Assembly: GCA_023421395.1 (NCBI GenBank)
Contig: JAEZTL010000029.1
Span: forward strand, 1 to 64,000
Length of the DNA: 64,000 nucleotides
Direction of reading: 5' to 3'
Source of the DNA: Bacillota bacterium
GTDB taxonomy: Bacteria; Bacillota; Clostridia; Christensenellales; Aristaeellaceae
Shown: one piece after another, positions 14,012 to 24,200 of the stretch
Position numbering within the stretch: the first letter of the stretch is position 1
Layout: every line of letters starts with the position of its first letter
Translations under genes and position numbers: made by a program
The notes under the pieces: generated by a model
What the model was told of the DNA's origin: nothing
Seen by the model: the letters and a program-made list of their open reading frames with translations, nothing else
Databases searched by the model: none

Positions 14012-15010
14012 TCAGAGCTGCTGCGCCTGTACGGCGGTGATGGCGACGGTGGCTACGATGTCGTCCACCGAGCAGCCACGGCTGAGATCGTTGCAGGGCT
14101 TTGCCAGACCCTGCAGCACCGGGCCGTAGGCCTCTGCGCCCGCCAGGCGCTGCACCAGCTTGTAGCCGATGTTGCCCGCCTGCAGATCCGGGAACACCAG
14201 CACGTTGGCGCGGCCCGCGACTTCGGAGCCGGGGCTCTTGAGCTGACCCACGGATTCCACCAGCGCGGCGTCGGCCTGAAGCTCGCCGTCCAGCTTGATT
14301 TCGGGCGCGAGCTCCCGGGCGATGCGGGTCGCTTCCTGCACCTTGGTCACGAGGTCGTGCTTGGCGCTGCCCTTGGTGGAGAACGAGAGGAGCGCCACCT
14401 TGGGCTCCATGCCGGCCAAGCTCCGGGCGGAGTCCGCCGCGGCCACGGCGATGTTGGCCAGTTCCTCGGCGGTGGGGCAGGGGATCACCGCGCAGTCTGC
14501 GAAAATCATCACGCCGTCCGTACCGTAGGCCCTGTCGGGGCACTCCATCAGGAAGCAGGAGGACACGGTCTTGATGCCGGGCTTCGATTTGATGATCTGA
14601 AGCGCCGGACGCAGCATGTCGCCGGTGGAGTGGATCGCGCCGGAGACCAGGCCGTCCGCGTCGCCCGTCTTGACCATCATGACGCCGTAGTACATCGGGT
14701 CCGCCATCTTCTGGGCGGCCTCTTCCTCCGTCATGCCCTTGGCCTTGCGCAGCATATAAAGCGCCTCGGCGTAAGGCTTCGCCTTGTCGCTCGAGGCGGG
14801 GTTCACGGTCTCGACGCCGCTCAGGTCTACGCCGAGGGCCTTGGCGGTTTCGGCGATTTTCGCCGGGTCGCCCACGAGGGTAATGCGGGCTAGGCCTTCC
14901 TTTACAATCTTCGCAGCGGCCGCGATGTTGCGCTTCTCCTCGCCCTCGGGCAGCACGATGCGGCGAACGTCCGCCTTCGCCTTCAGCATGATATTATCAA
15001 TGATCGCCAT
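14012..15010 (-). CDS. pta: Phosphate acetyltransferase
   Basis: 332 residues, the short single-domain form. Start at MAIIDNIML behind GGGAGGAGATTGGCC. Blocks include RRIVLPEGEEKRN, DADGLVSGAIHSTGD, and GRANVLVFPDLQAGNIGYKL near the C-terminus. It converts acetyl-CoA and phosphate to acetyl phosphate, the substrate of AckA next door. A promoter (TTTCAA-N17-TATAAT on the minus strand, 15092-15064) starts the pta-ackA-DUF177-rpmF unit. Confidence 0.96.
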   Translation of the reverse strand: MAIIDNIMLKAKADVRRIVLPEGEEKRNIAAAAKIVKEGLARITLVGDPAKIAETAKALGVDLSGVETVNPASSDKAKPYAEALYMLRKAKGMTEEEAAQKMADPMYYGVMMVKTGDADGLVSGAIHSTGDMLRPALQIIKSKPGIKTVSSCFLMECPDRAYGTDGVMIFADCAVIPCPTAEELANIAVAAADSARSLAGMEPKVALLSFSTKGSAKHDLVTKVQEATRIARELAPEIKLDGELQADAALVESVGQLKSPGSEVAGRANVLVFPDLQAGNIGYKLVQRLAGAEAYGPVLQGLAKPCNDLSRGCSVDDIVATVAITAVQAQQL

Positions 15011-15063
15011 GGCCAATCTCCTCCCGGATTTGCTGATTCTATGATTCACAGTCACACCAAAAC

Positions 15064-15092
15064 ATTATACATTATGGAAGGGCGTTTTGAAA
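15064..15092 (-). promoter_or_regulatory. Promoter of pta-ackA
   Basis: Minus strand TTTCAA, 17-bp spacer, TATAAT, about 55 bp from the pta start. Confidence 0.6.
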
Positions 15093-15216
15093 GCGCCAAC
15101 TGTTAAAAATATTCAGCGAACTTTATGCCGCTTTTGACTGGAGAAGGGCAACAAACCCGCCGCCGTGCCCGTCTGTAATTGTGACGGAAACAATGAAACA
15201 AGACCGGAGGAATGAC

Positions 15217-17166
15217 ATGAAACGCATCCACGCCATAATTGCCCTTGCACTGTGCCTGGCCCTGACGCTGAGCGCATACCTGACCGTCCAGGCACAGCGC
15301 GGCGACGGCTCCCTTCTGGGCGCCTACGAGCCCGACAGCGCGGAGGTGAAGGCCGCGCCGGACGTCCCGGAGGGGACGGCCCTGACCGAAAAGCGGATGA
15401 CGCTTGACAACCAGCTTGACGGGCAGTCGGTTCACACCGAACTGACGTTTTCACTCGCCGCCGCGCCGGCGGACGCCGCCTGGTCCGAACTCACGGAGCG
15501 CTTTGCGCTGGCGGTTTCGGAAGCGGTCGCTTCCGGCTCCGGTATGACCGCGGAGCAGCTCTCCGGGTCGATTCAGACGGCTGTGAAGGGCGCCCTCGAC
15601 ACCTCCGCCGAAACATTGACGGGCGGAAAGATTTACCTCACCAACGTGGCGGTTACCACACCCTATTTCGAGCAGCTTCAGCGCGGCTCGAAAAACGACG
15701 CCGCCCGCGCGCTTCAGCAAAAGCTGATCCAGCTGGGCTTCCTCACCGGTTCCGCCGACGGTCAGTACGGCAAGGGCACCGCCGCGGCGGTCTCCGCGAT
15801 GGAGCAGTACATTCGCTGGCTGGAGCAGGACGAGATCGACGCCAAGGCGACCCCGACGCCCGCGCCCACCCCGACCCCCGACCCGAGCGTTACCCCCGAC
15901 CCGGACGCTACCCCCGCGCCCACGCCCGAGCCTGCGCCCACACCCGTCACTCAGGTGGACGGCGTCGCCGACTCGACGGTCCTGTCCTTCTTCATGTCGG
16001 ACGACTTCCCCACCGCCCGCATCGACCTGAAATACGGCGACAAGGGAGACGAGGTGCTGCGTTTGCAGCGCAGGCTGTCCGCCATGGGGTATCTGATCGG
16101 CTCGCCCGACGGCTCTTACGGCCCGGGCATGCAGCTGAGCGTGCGGCTGATGCAGTACTACAACGGGCTTGAGCAAAACGGCATGGCGGACGTGGCGCTG
16201 CAGAAGCTGGTCTACTCCGGCCAGGCCAAACTGCCCGCTCACCCGATGCTGCAGGACGGCGCCTCCGGCGAGGATGTGAAAAAGCTGCAGCAGCGGCTGC
16301 ACATGCTGGGATTCATGATCGGCTCGGCCGACGGCAGCTACGGCCCCGCCACCGAGCGCGCCGTGGAGAACCTGCAGGCCTACTTCCAGGCTCAGGAGCG
16401 CGAGGAACTCACCGCCGAGGCGATGGCGCAGGGCACCCCCGCCGCCGAGATCAAGATCGACGCCAGCCAGCTGGCCACCGTGGTCAACGGCATCGCTGAT
16501 CCGATCCTCTTGGACAAGTTCTACGACGAAAGCTTCCCGGACGTCCCCGGCGCCATGCAAAGCGGCGCGGCGGGCGAGGAAGTCAAGCGCGTGCAGCGCA
16601 GGCTCTACGATCTGGAGTACCTCTACACCTCGGCGGACGGCGGCTACGGCCCCGCCACGGCCAATGCGATCAAGGAATTCCAGAAGCGCAACAAGATCAG
16701 CCAGTCCGGCGAGGCCGACAAAAAGACGCTGGAAAAACTGTTCTCCGACTCGGCCAAGAAGGCGCTTAAGCCTTACATGCTGAAGGTGTCTATCGCCAAG
16801 CAGCGGGTCTACGCCTACGCGCCGGACGCCAACGAGGAGTACACCGTGCTGGTTCGCACCATGAAGTGCTCGACGGGCCTCCCCGCGACGCCCACCCCCA
16901 AAGGCACCTACCAGGCCTCCACCGGCCCGGGCGCCCGCTGGCACTACTTCAAGGAGTTCTTCGTCTGGGCGCAGTACGCTTACTACATCCAGGGGGACAT
17001 CATGTTCCACTCGGTGCTCTACAACAACAAGGGCGGCTCCGCGACCTACGGCTCCGTGCACAACATCGGCCGCCAGGCTTCCCACGGCTGTGTGCGCCTG
17101 CGCGTGGAGGACGCCAAGTGGATCTACCAGAACTGCCCGGCCAAGACGAAGATCGTCGTCTCCTAA
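15217..17166 (+). CDS. Secreted L,D-transpeptidase with four peptidoglycan-binding repeats
   Basis: 649 residues. Signal sequence at about 1-27. Peptidoglycan-binding (PG_binding_1) repeats are at about 149-205, 268-320, 341-391 and 445-500, each with LQ-x2-L...G and an SADGxYGPxT motif. A Pro/Thr linker is at 208-246. The YkuD catalytic domain (about 522-648) carries HNIGRQASHGCVRLR, with the catalytic Cys and His in SHGCVR. It would cross-link or modify peptidoglycan outside the membrane. CGGAGGAATGAC precedes the ATG. The four-repeat architecture is longer than common LDTs. Confidence 0.92.
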   Translation: MKRIHAIIALALCLALTLSAYLTVQAQRGDGSLLGAYEPDSAEVKAAPDVPEGTALTEKRMTLDNQLDGQSVHTELTFSLAAAPADAAWSELTERFALAVSEAVASGSGMTAEQLSGSIQTAVKGALDTSAETLTGGKIYLTNVAVTTPYFEQLQRGSKNDAARALQQKLIQLGFLTGSADGQYGKGTAAAVSAMEQYIRWLEQDEIDAKATPTPAPTPTPDPSVTPDPDATPAPTPEPAPTPVTQVDGVADSTVLSFFMSDDFPTARIDLKYGDKGDEVLRLQRRLSAMGYLIGSPDGSYGPGMQLSVRLMQYYNGLEQNGMADVALQKLVYSGQAKLPAHPMLQDGASGEDVKKLQQRLHMLGFMIGSADGSYGPATERAVENLQAYFQAQEREELTAEAMAQGTPAAEIKIDASQLATVVNGIADPILLDKFYDESFPDVPGAMQSGAAGEEVKRVQRRLYDLEYLYTSADGGYGPATANAIKEFQKRNKISQSGEADKKTLEKLFSDSAKKALKPYMLKVSIAKQRVYAYAPDANEEYTVLVRTMKCSTGLPATPTPKGTYQASTGPGARWHYFKEFFVWAQYAYYIQGDIMFHSVLYNNKGGSATYGSVHNIGRQASHGCVRLRVEDAKWIYQNCPAKTKIVVS

Positions 17167-17175
17167 AAAACGCCA

Positions 17176-17217
17176 AAGAACGGGGCGCCCGCCAACGCGA
17201 GCGCCCCGTTCTTTTTT
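17176..17217. terminator. Bidirectional terminator between LDT and azlD
   Basis: GAACGGGGCGC...GCGCCCCGTTC with a run of T on one side and A on the other. It serves the two convergent genes. Confidence 0.88.
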
Positions 17218-17224
17218 CTTCGGG

Positions 17225-17557
17225 TTACACAAATACCATCTGCACCAGCAGCATGTACACCGCCGTGCCGCCGAAAATTGAGATCAGCGCGTTCCTTCGC
17301 CACAGGTGCAGCGCGGCCACCACGGCGCAGGCGATGATTTCGGACAGCCCGAAGGGCGGGGCGGTGAAGTCCATCCCCTTTAGGCAGTAGACCACCAGGA
17401 GTGACAGCATCGCCGGCGGCAGCGCGCGGCCCAGGTATTCAATGGCCTTGGGCGGCTTGCGCCCGCGTCCGAACACCAGAAAGGGGAGAAACCTTGTCAG
17501 CGCCGTGGCGGCGGCCATCAGCGCGATGGCAAGGGCGAGCCGCGGCCCGTGCGTCAT
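17225..17557 (-). CDS. azlD: Branched-chain amino acid exporter, small subunit AzlD
   Basis: 110 residues with four predicted membrane helices and the ALTRFLPFLVFG-PPKAIEYLGRALPPAMLSLLVVYCL pattern of AzlD. It overlaps azlC by four bases (ATGA), so the two are coupled. AzlC and AzlD together export branched-chain amino acids or their analogues. Confidence 0.92.
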   Translation of the reverse strand: MTHGPRLALAIALMAAATALTRFLPFLVFGRGRKPPKAIEYLGRALPPAMLSLLVVYCLKGMDFTAPPFGLSEIIACAVVAALHLWRRNALISIFGGTAVYMLLVQMVFV

Positions 17558-18264
17558 GCCCGCACCTCCCCGCGCCGGCCCAGCCGGGCTTCAAAAAAGT
17601 TGCGGAACAGGCTCAGGGAGGCCAAAATGATGAGAAGCGCCACCGGCATCATCAGATGCTGTCCGCCCAGCGCCAGCGCCGCCACGCCCGCCAGCGCGCC
17701 CAGCGCAAAGGGCTCCCAGACGCGGACCTTGCGGGCGAGGTCGATGGTCAGCACCAGAAACAGCGCCGTGAGCATGAAATCCAGGCCCTTTGTATTGATG
17801 TGAATGAATGCCCCCGCCAGCGCGCCCAGCGCGGTGCCGGCCACCCAGTAGAGCTGGCTGAGGGCCGTCACCAGCGCAAGATAGGGCTTTCGCGCCGCGC
17901 CGGATGGCAGATCCGCACCCACAAGCAGCGCGTAGACCTCGTCCGTCAGCGCGAAGATCAGGTAGGGCCGGCAGGGCCCCGCGTCCCGGAACAAGTCCAG
18001 CAGCGACAGCCCGTAAACCATCTGCCGGATATTGAGGAAGAACACCAGCGCGAACATCGTCAGAAGCGACGCGTTCTGGGTGAACATGGTCACGGCCAGG
18101 TACTGCGCCGAACCGGCGTAGACGAAAGCGCTCATCGACAGCGAAACGTGGGGGGCGTAACCCGCCGCGGACATCATGAAGCCGAAGGCCATGCCCAGCG
18201 GCACGTAGCCGAAGAGCACCGGCAGCGTGCCGACAAGCGCCTTTATCCAGAGTTCGCGGCGCAT
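17554..18264 (-). CDS. azlC: Branched-chain amino acid exporter, large subunit AzlC
   Basis: 236 residues. It is rich in membrane helices and has the AzlC signature segments PVLFGYVPLGMAFGFMM, FVYAGSAQYLAV and FFLNIRQMVYGLS. GGGGGTGGAAGA precedes the ATG. It forms an operon with azlD. Confidence 0.94.
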   Translation of the reverse strand: MRRELWIKALVGTLPVLFGYVPLGMAFGFMMSAAGYAPHVSLSMSAFVYAGSAQYLAVTMFTQNASLLTMFALVFFLNIRQMVYGLSLLDLFRDAGPCRPYLIFALTDEVYALLVGADLPSGAARKPYLALVTALSQLYWVAGTALGALAGAFIHINTKGLDFMLTALFLVLTIDLARKVRVWEPFALGALAGVAALALGGQHLMMPVALLIILASLSLFRNFFEARLGRRGEVRA

Positions 18265-18350
18265 TCTTCCACCCCCGTTGGCGCGTTTTCAGACATTTCA
18301 AGCATTATAACACGCGTTCGCGCGGCTCGCGGCGAAAAAATGGTTAAAAC

Positions 18351-18379
18351 TTGACACCCCGCGCGGGGCAAACTATACT
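18351..18379 (+). promoter_or_regulatory. Consensus promoter of HD hydrolase operon with palindromic spacer
   Basis: TTGACA (18351-18356), 17-bp spacer, TATACT (18374-18379). The first 12 bp of the spacer are the perfect palindrome CCCCGCGCGGGG, a possible operator. The distance to the ATG is about 20 bp from the -10, so the leader is very short. Confidence 0.75.
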
Positions 18380-18397
18380 TTGATCGGAGGTGAAGCC

Positions 18398-19069
18398 ATG
18401 ACCCGCGAAGGCTACGGGACGATCGAGAAAATCATGCTGTCTTATATGGAAGACAGCGCCCACGACACACAGCACGTCTACCGCGTGCTGGGGAGCGCGC
18501 TGAAAATCGCGAAGGCGCATCCGGAGGCGGAATTGGACGTGCTCGTCGCCGCCTGTCTTTTGCATGACATCGGTCGCGGCGTCCAGAACCGGAATCCCGG
18601 CGTCAGCCACGCGGAGGCGGGCGCGGAGATGGCGCTTCAACACCTGTTGGCGCTCGGCTGGGACGCGGCGCGGGCCGGGCGCGTGGCTGACGCGGTGCGC
18701 GCGCACCGGTTCCGCAGCGACGCGCCGCCCGAGACCATCGAGGCGAAAATCCTCTATGACGCGGACAAGCTGGATGTGACCGGAGCGATGGGCGTTGCCC
18801 GGACGCTGCTCTATCAGGGGGCGATGGGCGAGCCGCTCTACCGCGTGGACGGCCGGGGCGAGGCGATGGACGGTCACGAAGACGAGCCCGGCTTCATGAA
18901 CGAGTACGTGTATAAGCTATCCCGGCTGTACGGCGGTTTTTTCACCCCCGAGGCCGGGGCGATGGCCGCTCCCCGGGCGAAGGCGGCGCGGGACTTCTAC
19001 CAGAACCTGCTCGGTGAGGCGCGGAGCGCGTCGCCGCTGGCCGCGCGCCTGAACGAGGTGCTTTTGTGA
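18398..19069 (+). CDS. HD-domain metal-dependent phosphohydrolase
   Basis: 223 residues. The motif set is H...HD...D: DSAHDTQHVYRV near the N-terminus, LLHDIGRG, HAEAGA, and DADKLD. It is close to the YpgQ/uncharacterised HD family that acts on nucleotides. GGAGGTGAAGCC precedes the ATG at 18398. The stop overlaps the GTG of the following metallophosphoesterase, so both proteins may work on related phosphoester substrates. Confidence 0.88.
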   Translation: MTREGYGTIEKIMLSYMEDSAHDTQHVYRVLGSALKIAKAHPEAELDVLVAACLLHDIGRGVQNRNPGVSHAEAGAEMALQHLLALGWDAARAGRVADAVRAHRFRSDAPPETIEAKILYDADKLDVTGAMGVARTLLYQGAMGEPLYRVDGRGEAMDGHEDEPGFMNEYVYKLSRLYGGFFTPEAGAMAAPRAKAARDFYQNLLGEARSASPLAARLNEVLL

Positions 19070-19860
19070 AGGCGGAGCAAGTGTGGTTTCGCGGTCTACC
19101 GCCGGAGGGTGCGAAGGTCGAGCGGCTGAAGCTGACCTTTCCCCGCCTGCCGGAGGCGCTTGACGGCGCGCGGATTCTCTTTGTCTCTGACGTGCACGCG
19201 GGGTTTACGTTTCCGGCAGAGGGGCAGCGGCGGCTGATCGCGCAGATCGCGTCCCTTGAGCCCGACATGGTGCTGTGGGGCGGGGACTTCGCGGAGACGC
19301 GGCGCGGCGCGGGAGCGCTGTTTGAAAAAATCGGCGCGCTCGCACCCCCGCTGGGCATGGCTGGCGTTGTCGGCAACAACGACCGGCGCGCGTTCCGCGG
19401 CGCGATGGAGGAACTTCGGGGTCTGGCGGAGCGGGCGGGGGTTCGGCTGCTCGTCAACGGGCGCTGGACGCCGCTGAGCGGTTTGATTGTTCTGGGGTTG
19501 GATGAGGACTATTACGGCATGCCGGACGCTTCGATCCTCTCCGGAGACAGGGAGGCGGCGTTGAGGATTCTTTTATCCCACTCGCCCGTGCCGCTGGAGG
19601 CGCTGCTTGAAGGCGCGCCCGCGCCGGACCTGATCCTGTGCGGCCACACCCACGGCGGACAGATACGCCTTTGGGGCCGGACACTGTACGACCTGGGCTT
19701 TGACCGTGTGCGCCGGGGACAGCGGCTTTTCGCCGCCCGGGGCGTCGTGCGGGAGGCGGGGACGGTGGCCGTGGTGTCGGCGGGCCTTGGCTCAAGCAGG
19801 ATTCCGCTCCGGCTTTTCTGCCCGCCGGAGATTCAGCTGATCACCCTTTCGAAAACATGA
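19066..19860 (+). CDS. Calcineurin-like metallophosphoesterase
   Basis: 264 residues from a GTG overlapping the previous stop (GTGA). All five metal-binding blocks are visible: VSDVHAG, WGGDFAE, GVVGNND, SHSP and CGHTHGGQIRLWG. The YkuE/YaeI group of membrane-associated phosphoesterases has the same GHTHGGQI end, although this protein lacks an evident N-terminal membrane helix. Substrate unknown. Confidence 0.9.
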   Translation: MKAEQVWFRGLPPEGAKVERLKLTFPRLPEALDGARILFVSDVHAGFTFPAEGQRRLIAQIASLEPDMVLWGGDFAETRRGAGALFEKIGALAPPLGMAGVVGNNDRRAFRGAMEELRGLAERAGVRLLVNGRWTPLSGLIVLGLDEDYYGMPDASILSGDREAALRILLSHSPVPLEALLEGAPAPDLILCGHTHGGQIRLWGRTLYDLGFDRVRRGQRLFAARGVVREAGTVAVVSAGLGSSRIPLRLFCPPEIQLITLSKT

Positions 19861-20007
19861 CGGACGCTCTTCGCGGGCCTTCTGTTTCGAAATCATCACG
19901 CGCGCAGGCAGGGCGCGTGATGCGGCCGCCGGTGATCTTCGAATGCCTTCTATTTCAAAATCTTCACGCACCTTGACCGCCCGGGGGAAGCTCCGGCCGG
20001 GTTTGTC

Positions 20008-20047
20008 AAAAAATCAGCGCCCCTTTCACGGCTTGAAAGGGGCGCTG
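20008..20047 (-). terminator. Terminator after the small Cys-rich gene
   Basis: Minus strand CAGCGCCCCTTTCA...TGAAAGGGGCGCTG followed by ATTTTTTG. Confidence 0.85.
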
Positions 20048-20060
20048 CGCATCGGGAATA

Positions 20061-20201
20061 TCAGGGAATGTCCAAGCTGGATTCGCAATCCTCGCCGCTC
20101 TTCTGGCAGTTCTCGCAGATCATCGCGCCACAGCGCGCGCATTCGCTCATCGTCCGGGCGTCGGCCGTGCGCCTGCAATGGCCGCATTCGATCATGGACA
20201 T
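20061..20201 (-). CDS. Small zinc-ribbon-like protein
   Basis: 46 residues, easy to miss. It has three Cys pairs: CGHC near residue 6, CARC near 21, and C-x2-C in ICENC, plus a late Cys. AAGGAGTTGAAAGC precedes the ATG, and a strong terminator follows the stop. The CxxC pattern suggests a zinc-bound knuckle, probably DNA, RNA or protein binding. It is oriented against the metallophosphoesterase gene. Confidence 0.7.
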   Translation of the reverse strand: MSMIECGHCRRTADARTMSECARCGAMICENCQKSGEDCESSLDIP

Positions 20202-20295
20202 GCTTTCAACTCCTTCGATCGTCTAGTATGCGTCGGACACGCCAAAAAATGCGCGCTGCAACATTTTGTCAGTCACAATAGTCTAATCCCCTGAA

Positions 20296-20324
20296 TTGTC
20301 ATCCGACGGGATGTGTGCTACAAT
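20296..20324 (+). promoter_or_regulatory. Promoter of the MacB-like ABC operon
   Basis: TTGTCA (20296-20301), 17-bp spacer, TACAAT (20319-20324). Confidence 0.65.
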
Positions 20325-20403
20325 GAGCCCGAACGCCGCCCGCGCGTCGGACGGGCCGGGTCGGGAGGAGCGTAACGCGTTGTCGGAAACAAAAGGCGCG
20401 CCC

Positions 20404-21192
20404 ATGATCAGCCTGAACGCGGTGACCAAGGTGTATACCATCGGCTCCACGCGGCTCAGGGCGCTGGACGAAGTTTCGCTGGACATCTACCCCGGTGAAT
20501 TCTGCTGCATTGTCGGCCGTTCCGGCTCCGGAAAATCAACGCTGCTCAACATGATCGCGGGACTGGAAAAGCCCACCAAGGGCCAGATTCGCGTTGCGGG
20601 CAAGCAGATCGACCGGCTCAACGAGTCCAAACTGGTGAAATTTCGGCTGGACAACGTGGGCTTCGTGTTTCAGCAGTTTAACCTCTTTGCGACCCACACG
20701 GCGCTGGACAACGTGGCCATGCCGCTGATGTACAAGGGCGTATCCCGGGACATCCGGCTTAGGCAGGCGCGCAAGATGCTGGATCTGGTGGGGCTGACCA
20801 GCCACATGGCCCACATGCCCACCCAGATGTCCGGCGGCCAGCAGCAGCGGGTGGGCATCGCGCGCTCGCTGGTGACAAAGCCCAAGATTCTGTTCGCGGA
20901 CGAGCCCACCGGCAATCTGGACCTCAGGACCTCGCGGGAGATCCTGCGGCTGATCCGCTCCGTCTGCCGGGAGCGTGGCACCACGCTGATCATGGTCACC
21001 CACGACGCCGAGATCGCCGAATATGCCGACCGGGTGGTGCGCCTTCTGGACGGCCGCGTGATCGAAAATCTTCTGCAGGAAAACCCCAGGGAAATCGCGC
21101 TTGTGGAGACGTTGCCGGATGGCACCGTGATCGAACTGCCGGAAGGCGAAACCCAGGCCCGGAGCGCTTCGGACGCTCCCGCCCGGGCATGA
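20404..21192 (+). CDS. ABC transporter ATP-binding protein (MacB/LolD type)
   Basis: 262 residues. Walker A is GRSGSGKST, Q-loop FQQFNL, signature MSGGQQQRVGIARSL, Walker B LFADEPTGNLD, and H-loop VTHD. The extended C-terminus (REIALVETLPDGTVIELPEGE) is unusual for the family. A TTG at 20380 behind GGAGG is an alternative start. It is followed by a large surface protein and a MacB-type permease, so it powers a MacB-like mechanotransmission complex. Confidence 0.92.
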   Translation: MISLNAVTKVYTIGSTRLRALDEVSLDIYPGEFCCIVGRSGSGKSTLLNMIAGLEKPTKGQIRVAGKQIDRLNESKLVKFRLDNVGFVFQQFNLFATHTALDNVAMPLMYKGVSRDIRLRQARKMLDLVGLTSHMAHMPTQMSGGQQQRVGIARSLVTKPKILFADEPTGNLDLRTSREILRLIRSVCRERGTTLIMVTHDAEIAEYADRVVRLLDGRVIENLLQENPREIALVETLPDGTVIELPEGETQARSASDAPARA

Positions 21193-21207
21193 AGGAGGAC
21201 TTCCCCC

Positions 21208-24200
21208 ATGACGAGCCAACGGGTAAAATCGTTGATACTGGCCCTTATGATGGCGCTGACGCTCGTTGCGCCTTCGCTTTCCGCCGCTTTTGCGGAGGCG
21301 ACCGCCGCGCCCGCGGAGAGCGTTGCCGCCGCACCCACCCAAACCCCGGCCAGCGGAAAAAAAGTCAAGCAGTATAAAGTGAAATTCGTCGACGCGGTCA
21401 CCGGAAAAGCGGTCGGCGAAACCCAGCGCGTGAATAAGGGCGAGTCCGCCGCCGCGCCGGAAGCCCCCGACCACGCGGATCTGGGTTTCCAGTTCGCCGG
21501 CTGGAGCAGGGATTTTTCCGCCGTCAGCAAAAACATCACCGTTACGGCGCGGTACGTCTCGCTGCACCAGATGACCCCGGGCGACTTTGATGCGGCCTCG
21601 GCGGCGCCGGGCGGCGCGCTGAAGCTCATGCTGCCCGTGGCGTTTAAAAACGCGCTCACGGGCGATGAGATCGCCTCCAACACCCTCTCAAACGGCAAGC
21701 GCACGGGCTACGACGCGAAGCGGGGAATTCGCGAGTACGATCAGAAGGCCCTCGCCGGCCAGGGGATCGAGTGGATCCGCGTAGACCTGGATCTTTCCGG
21801 CACGCCGCTCAAGGCGGCCAAGAGCGACCGCTCCGTCTATGTGATGCGTTCGCTCAAGGACAGCAAGAAGAAATACGGCGTCCCGAGCGGCGAGCCCGTC
21901 AACCGCGGCTTTGCGACCTTCGGCAACGTCAAGGCCCGCGCGAATGCCGAACGCGGCAGCTATACGCTGAAGGGCACCATTGTGTGGCGGCTGAAGGGCA
22001 CCAAGCTGGACAATGAGTTCCCCTTCGAGATCAAACTGACCATCGGCGGTCCGGCCGAAACCCAGGTGCCCCAGGGCGCGGCCCAGCCGGAGGGAACCGC
22101 TCAGCCGGAGGGCACAACCCAGCCGGGGGCGACTGCCGGGTTCGACGACGCGGAAATGTTGACGGCCAATCAGGCGAAGGCCGGCGCCGAGCCGGTGACG
22201 CAGATCCTCGGTCCCGAGGAAACCGCGAGCCCGCGGCCCACCGAAACGGCGCAGCCTGATGTGACGGCCGACCCCGCCGAAACGGCGGAATCCGTCGAAA
22301 CCCCGATGCCCGCGGAAACGCCCGAGCCGGTGGAGCCCGCCGCCGCGGCGGAGATTACGGCTTCGCCGGAGCCTCCCGCCACCCCCGAGGCCGATCCGGC
22401 CCAACCGGTCGCCCGGAAGTCGCTGGCGTATGCCGCGCCGGATGCCTCCGCCGCCGAACTGACTTCGACCTTGGAACCGGCCGCGTCTTTTGAGCCGACC
22501 GTTTCCCCCGAGCCGACCGTTTCCCCCGAGCCGACCGCGACGCCGGAGACGCCCGCTCAGCCCGAAGAGGCGCTGGAGATCACCGCCAAGTCAGCGGGCC
22601 TTACGGCGAAGGATACGCCAGAGGAGGAGACGCCCGACACCGGCGACACCGATGCCGCGGCGAGCTATACCGCCACGTTCGTGGACTTCGACGGCAGCAC
22701 CATCACCACCTCTACGGTGGAGGCGGGCATGACGCCCTCGACCCCGGGGGACTATGTGGCGGGGGAGAAACCCGTCAAGAAAACCAGCGACGGCTGGAGC
22801 AGGTTCTCCGGCTGGAACCCGGAGCTGGCCGTGATGACGCAGAATACCACCTACAACGCGCTCTACTCGGAGATTTCGAGCGAACCGCAGATTGCCTATA
22901 AAGACAGCTTTGACGGCGCGGATCTGGGAACGGACAAGGACGCGGCGGAAACCGTGGCGAAGTCCCACGCAAACCTCGGCTATGAGTTCACCGGGTGGAA
23001 AGAGGAAGCGTCCTATAATGAAGGGACCGGAGAGCTCCGGGTGACCGCCACGACGGAGTACGAGCCGACCTCAATCATCGCCATAACGCCCCGCTCGTTC
23101 CCGGTCGGAAAGCCCAAGGGCTCGATCACCATCGCGCTGCCGGTCTCCTATCAACTGGGCCAAGACGGCGCTCCCGTCTACAGCGACACGCTGGCGGATA
23201 CCGGCAAGCGCGCCGAAAAGTACACCGGCAAAGAGGCCCCTTCGGACTTCAACCAGGAGGAGCTCTCCGGCAAGGGCGTCGAGGACATGTACATCCAGCT
23301 GGACGCCTTCGGCAGCGACGATCCGGTGACCGCCGCCAGCCTTTCCCCCGCCTACGTGGTAAAGGGCGGCGAAAACCAGGGATACGCGGTGTTTGACGGC
23401 ATCACCGTCAAATCCTCCGCCACCAACGGCTACTATACGCTGACGGGCACGCTCTACTGGAAGATGCAGGGCCAGGCGAAGTACAGCAGCATGACCTTCT
23501 CCACCCAGGTGCGCGTGACCGGCGCGACATCCTCCTCCGGCGGCAGCAGCTACGGCGGCGGCGGTACTACCTCCGGCACCGAGAAGCCCCAGGCCAAGCT
23601 GGTGGTGGAGGCCATTACCACGGACCCGCTCAGCCCCAAGGCGGGGGACAGCTTCGACATCGTGCTGTCGCTGAAGAACACCTCCTCCGATTACTTCGTG
23701 CAGAACGTCGAGCTGACCTATACCACCGAGGAAGACGCGCTGATGCCCGCCGGCGGCTCCAACAGCGTCTACATCGCCAGGATTGACAAGGGCGAGTCCT
23801 TCGAGCAGCGGCTGGCGGTCAAGGCCAGCCCGGAACTGGCCAACGAGAACGTCAAGGTCGAACTGGCCATGGATTACGAGGACAAAAAGCTGACCGCGCT
23901 GACCGCGACGCAGTCGGTACTGGTCAAGGTCGCCCAGGTGCAGCGCATGCAGCTGGACGAACTGCAACTGCCCACCACCATGCCCACCGCGGGCGACAGC
24001 GCGCAGCTTTCGCTGGGCATCTTCAACCTGGGCCGCACCGTGCTCTACAACGTGACCGCCAAGGTGGTTTCAGACAATCCCAATCTGGCGGCCGGGCAGT
24101 CCTTCTTCGGCGGCAACATGGACCCGGGCACCTCCAAGACGGCGGAGCTGGAGGCCACCCCCGTAGAGGCTGGACAGTATAACGGTTCCGTCCAGGTGAC

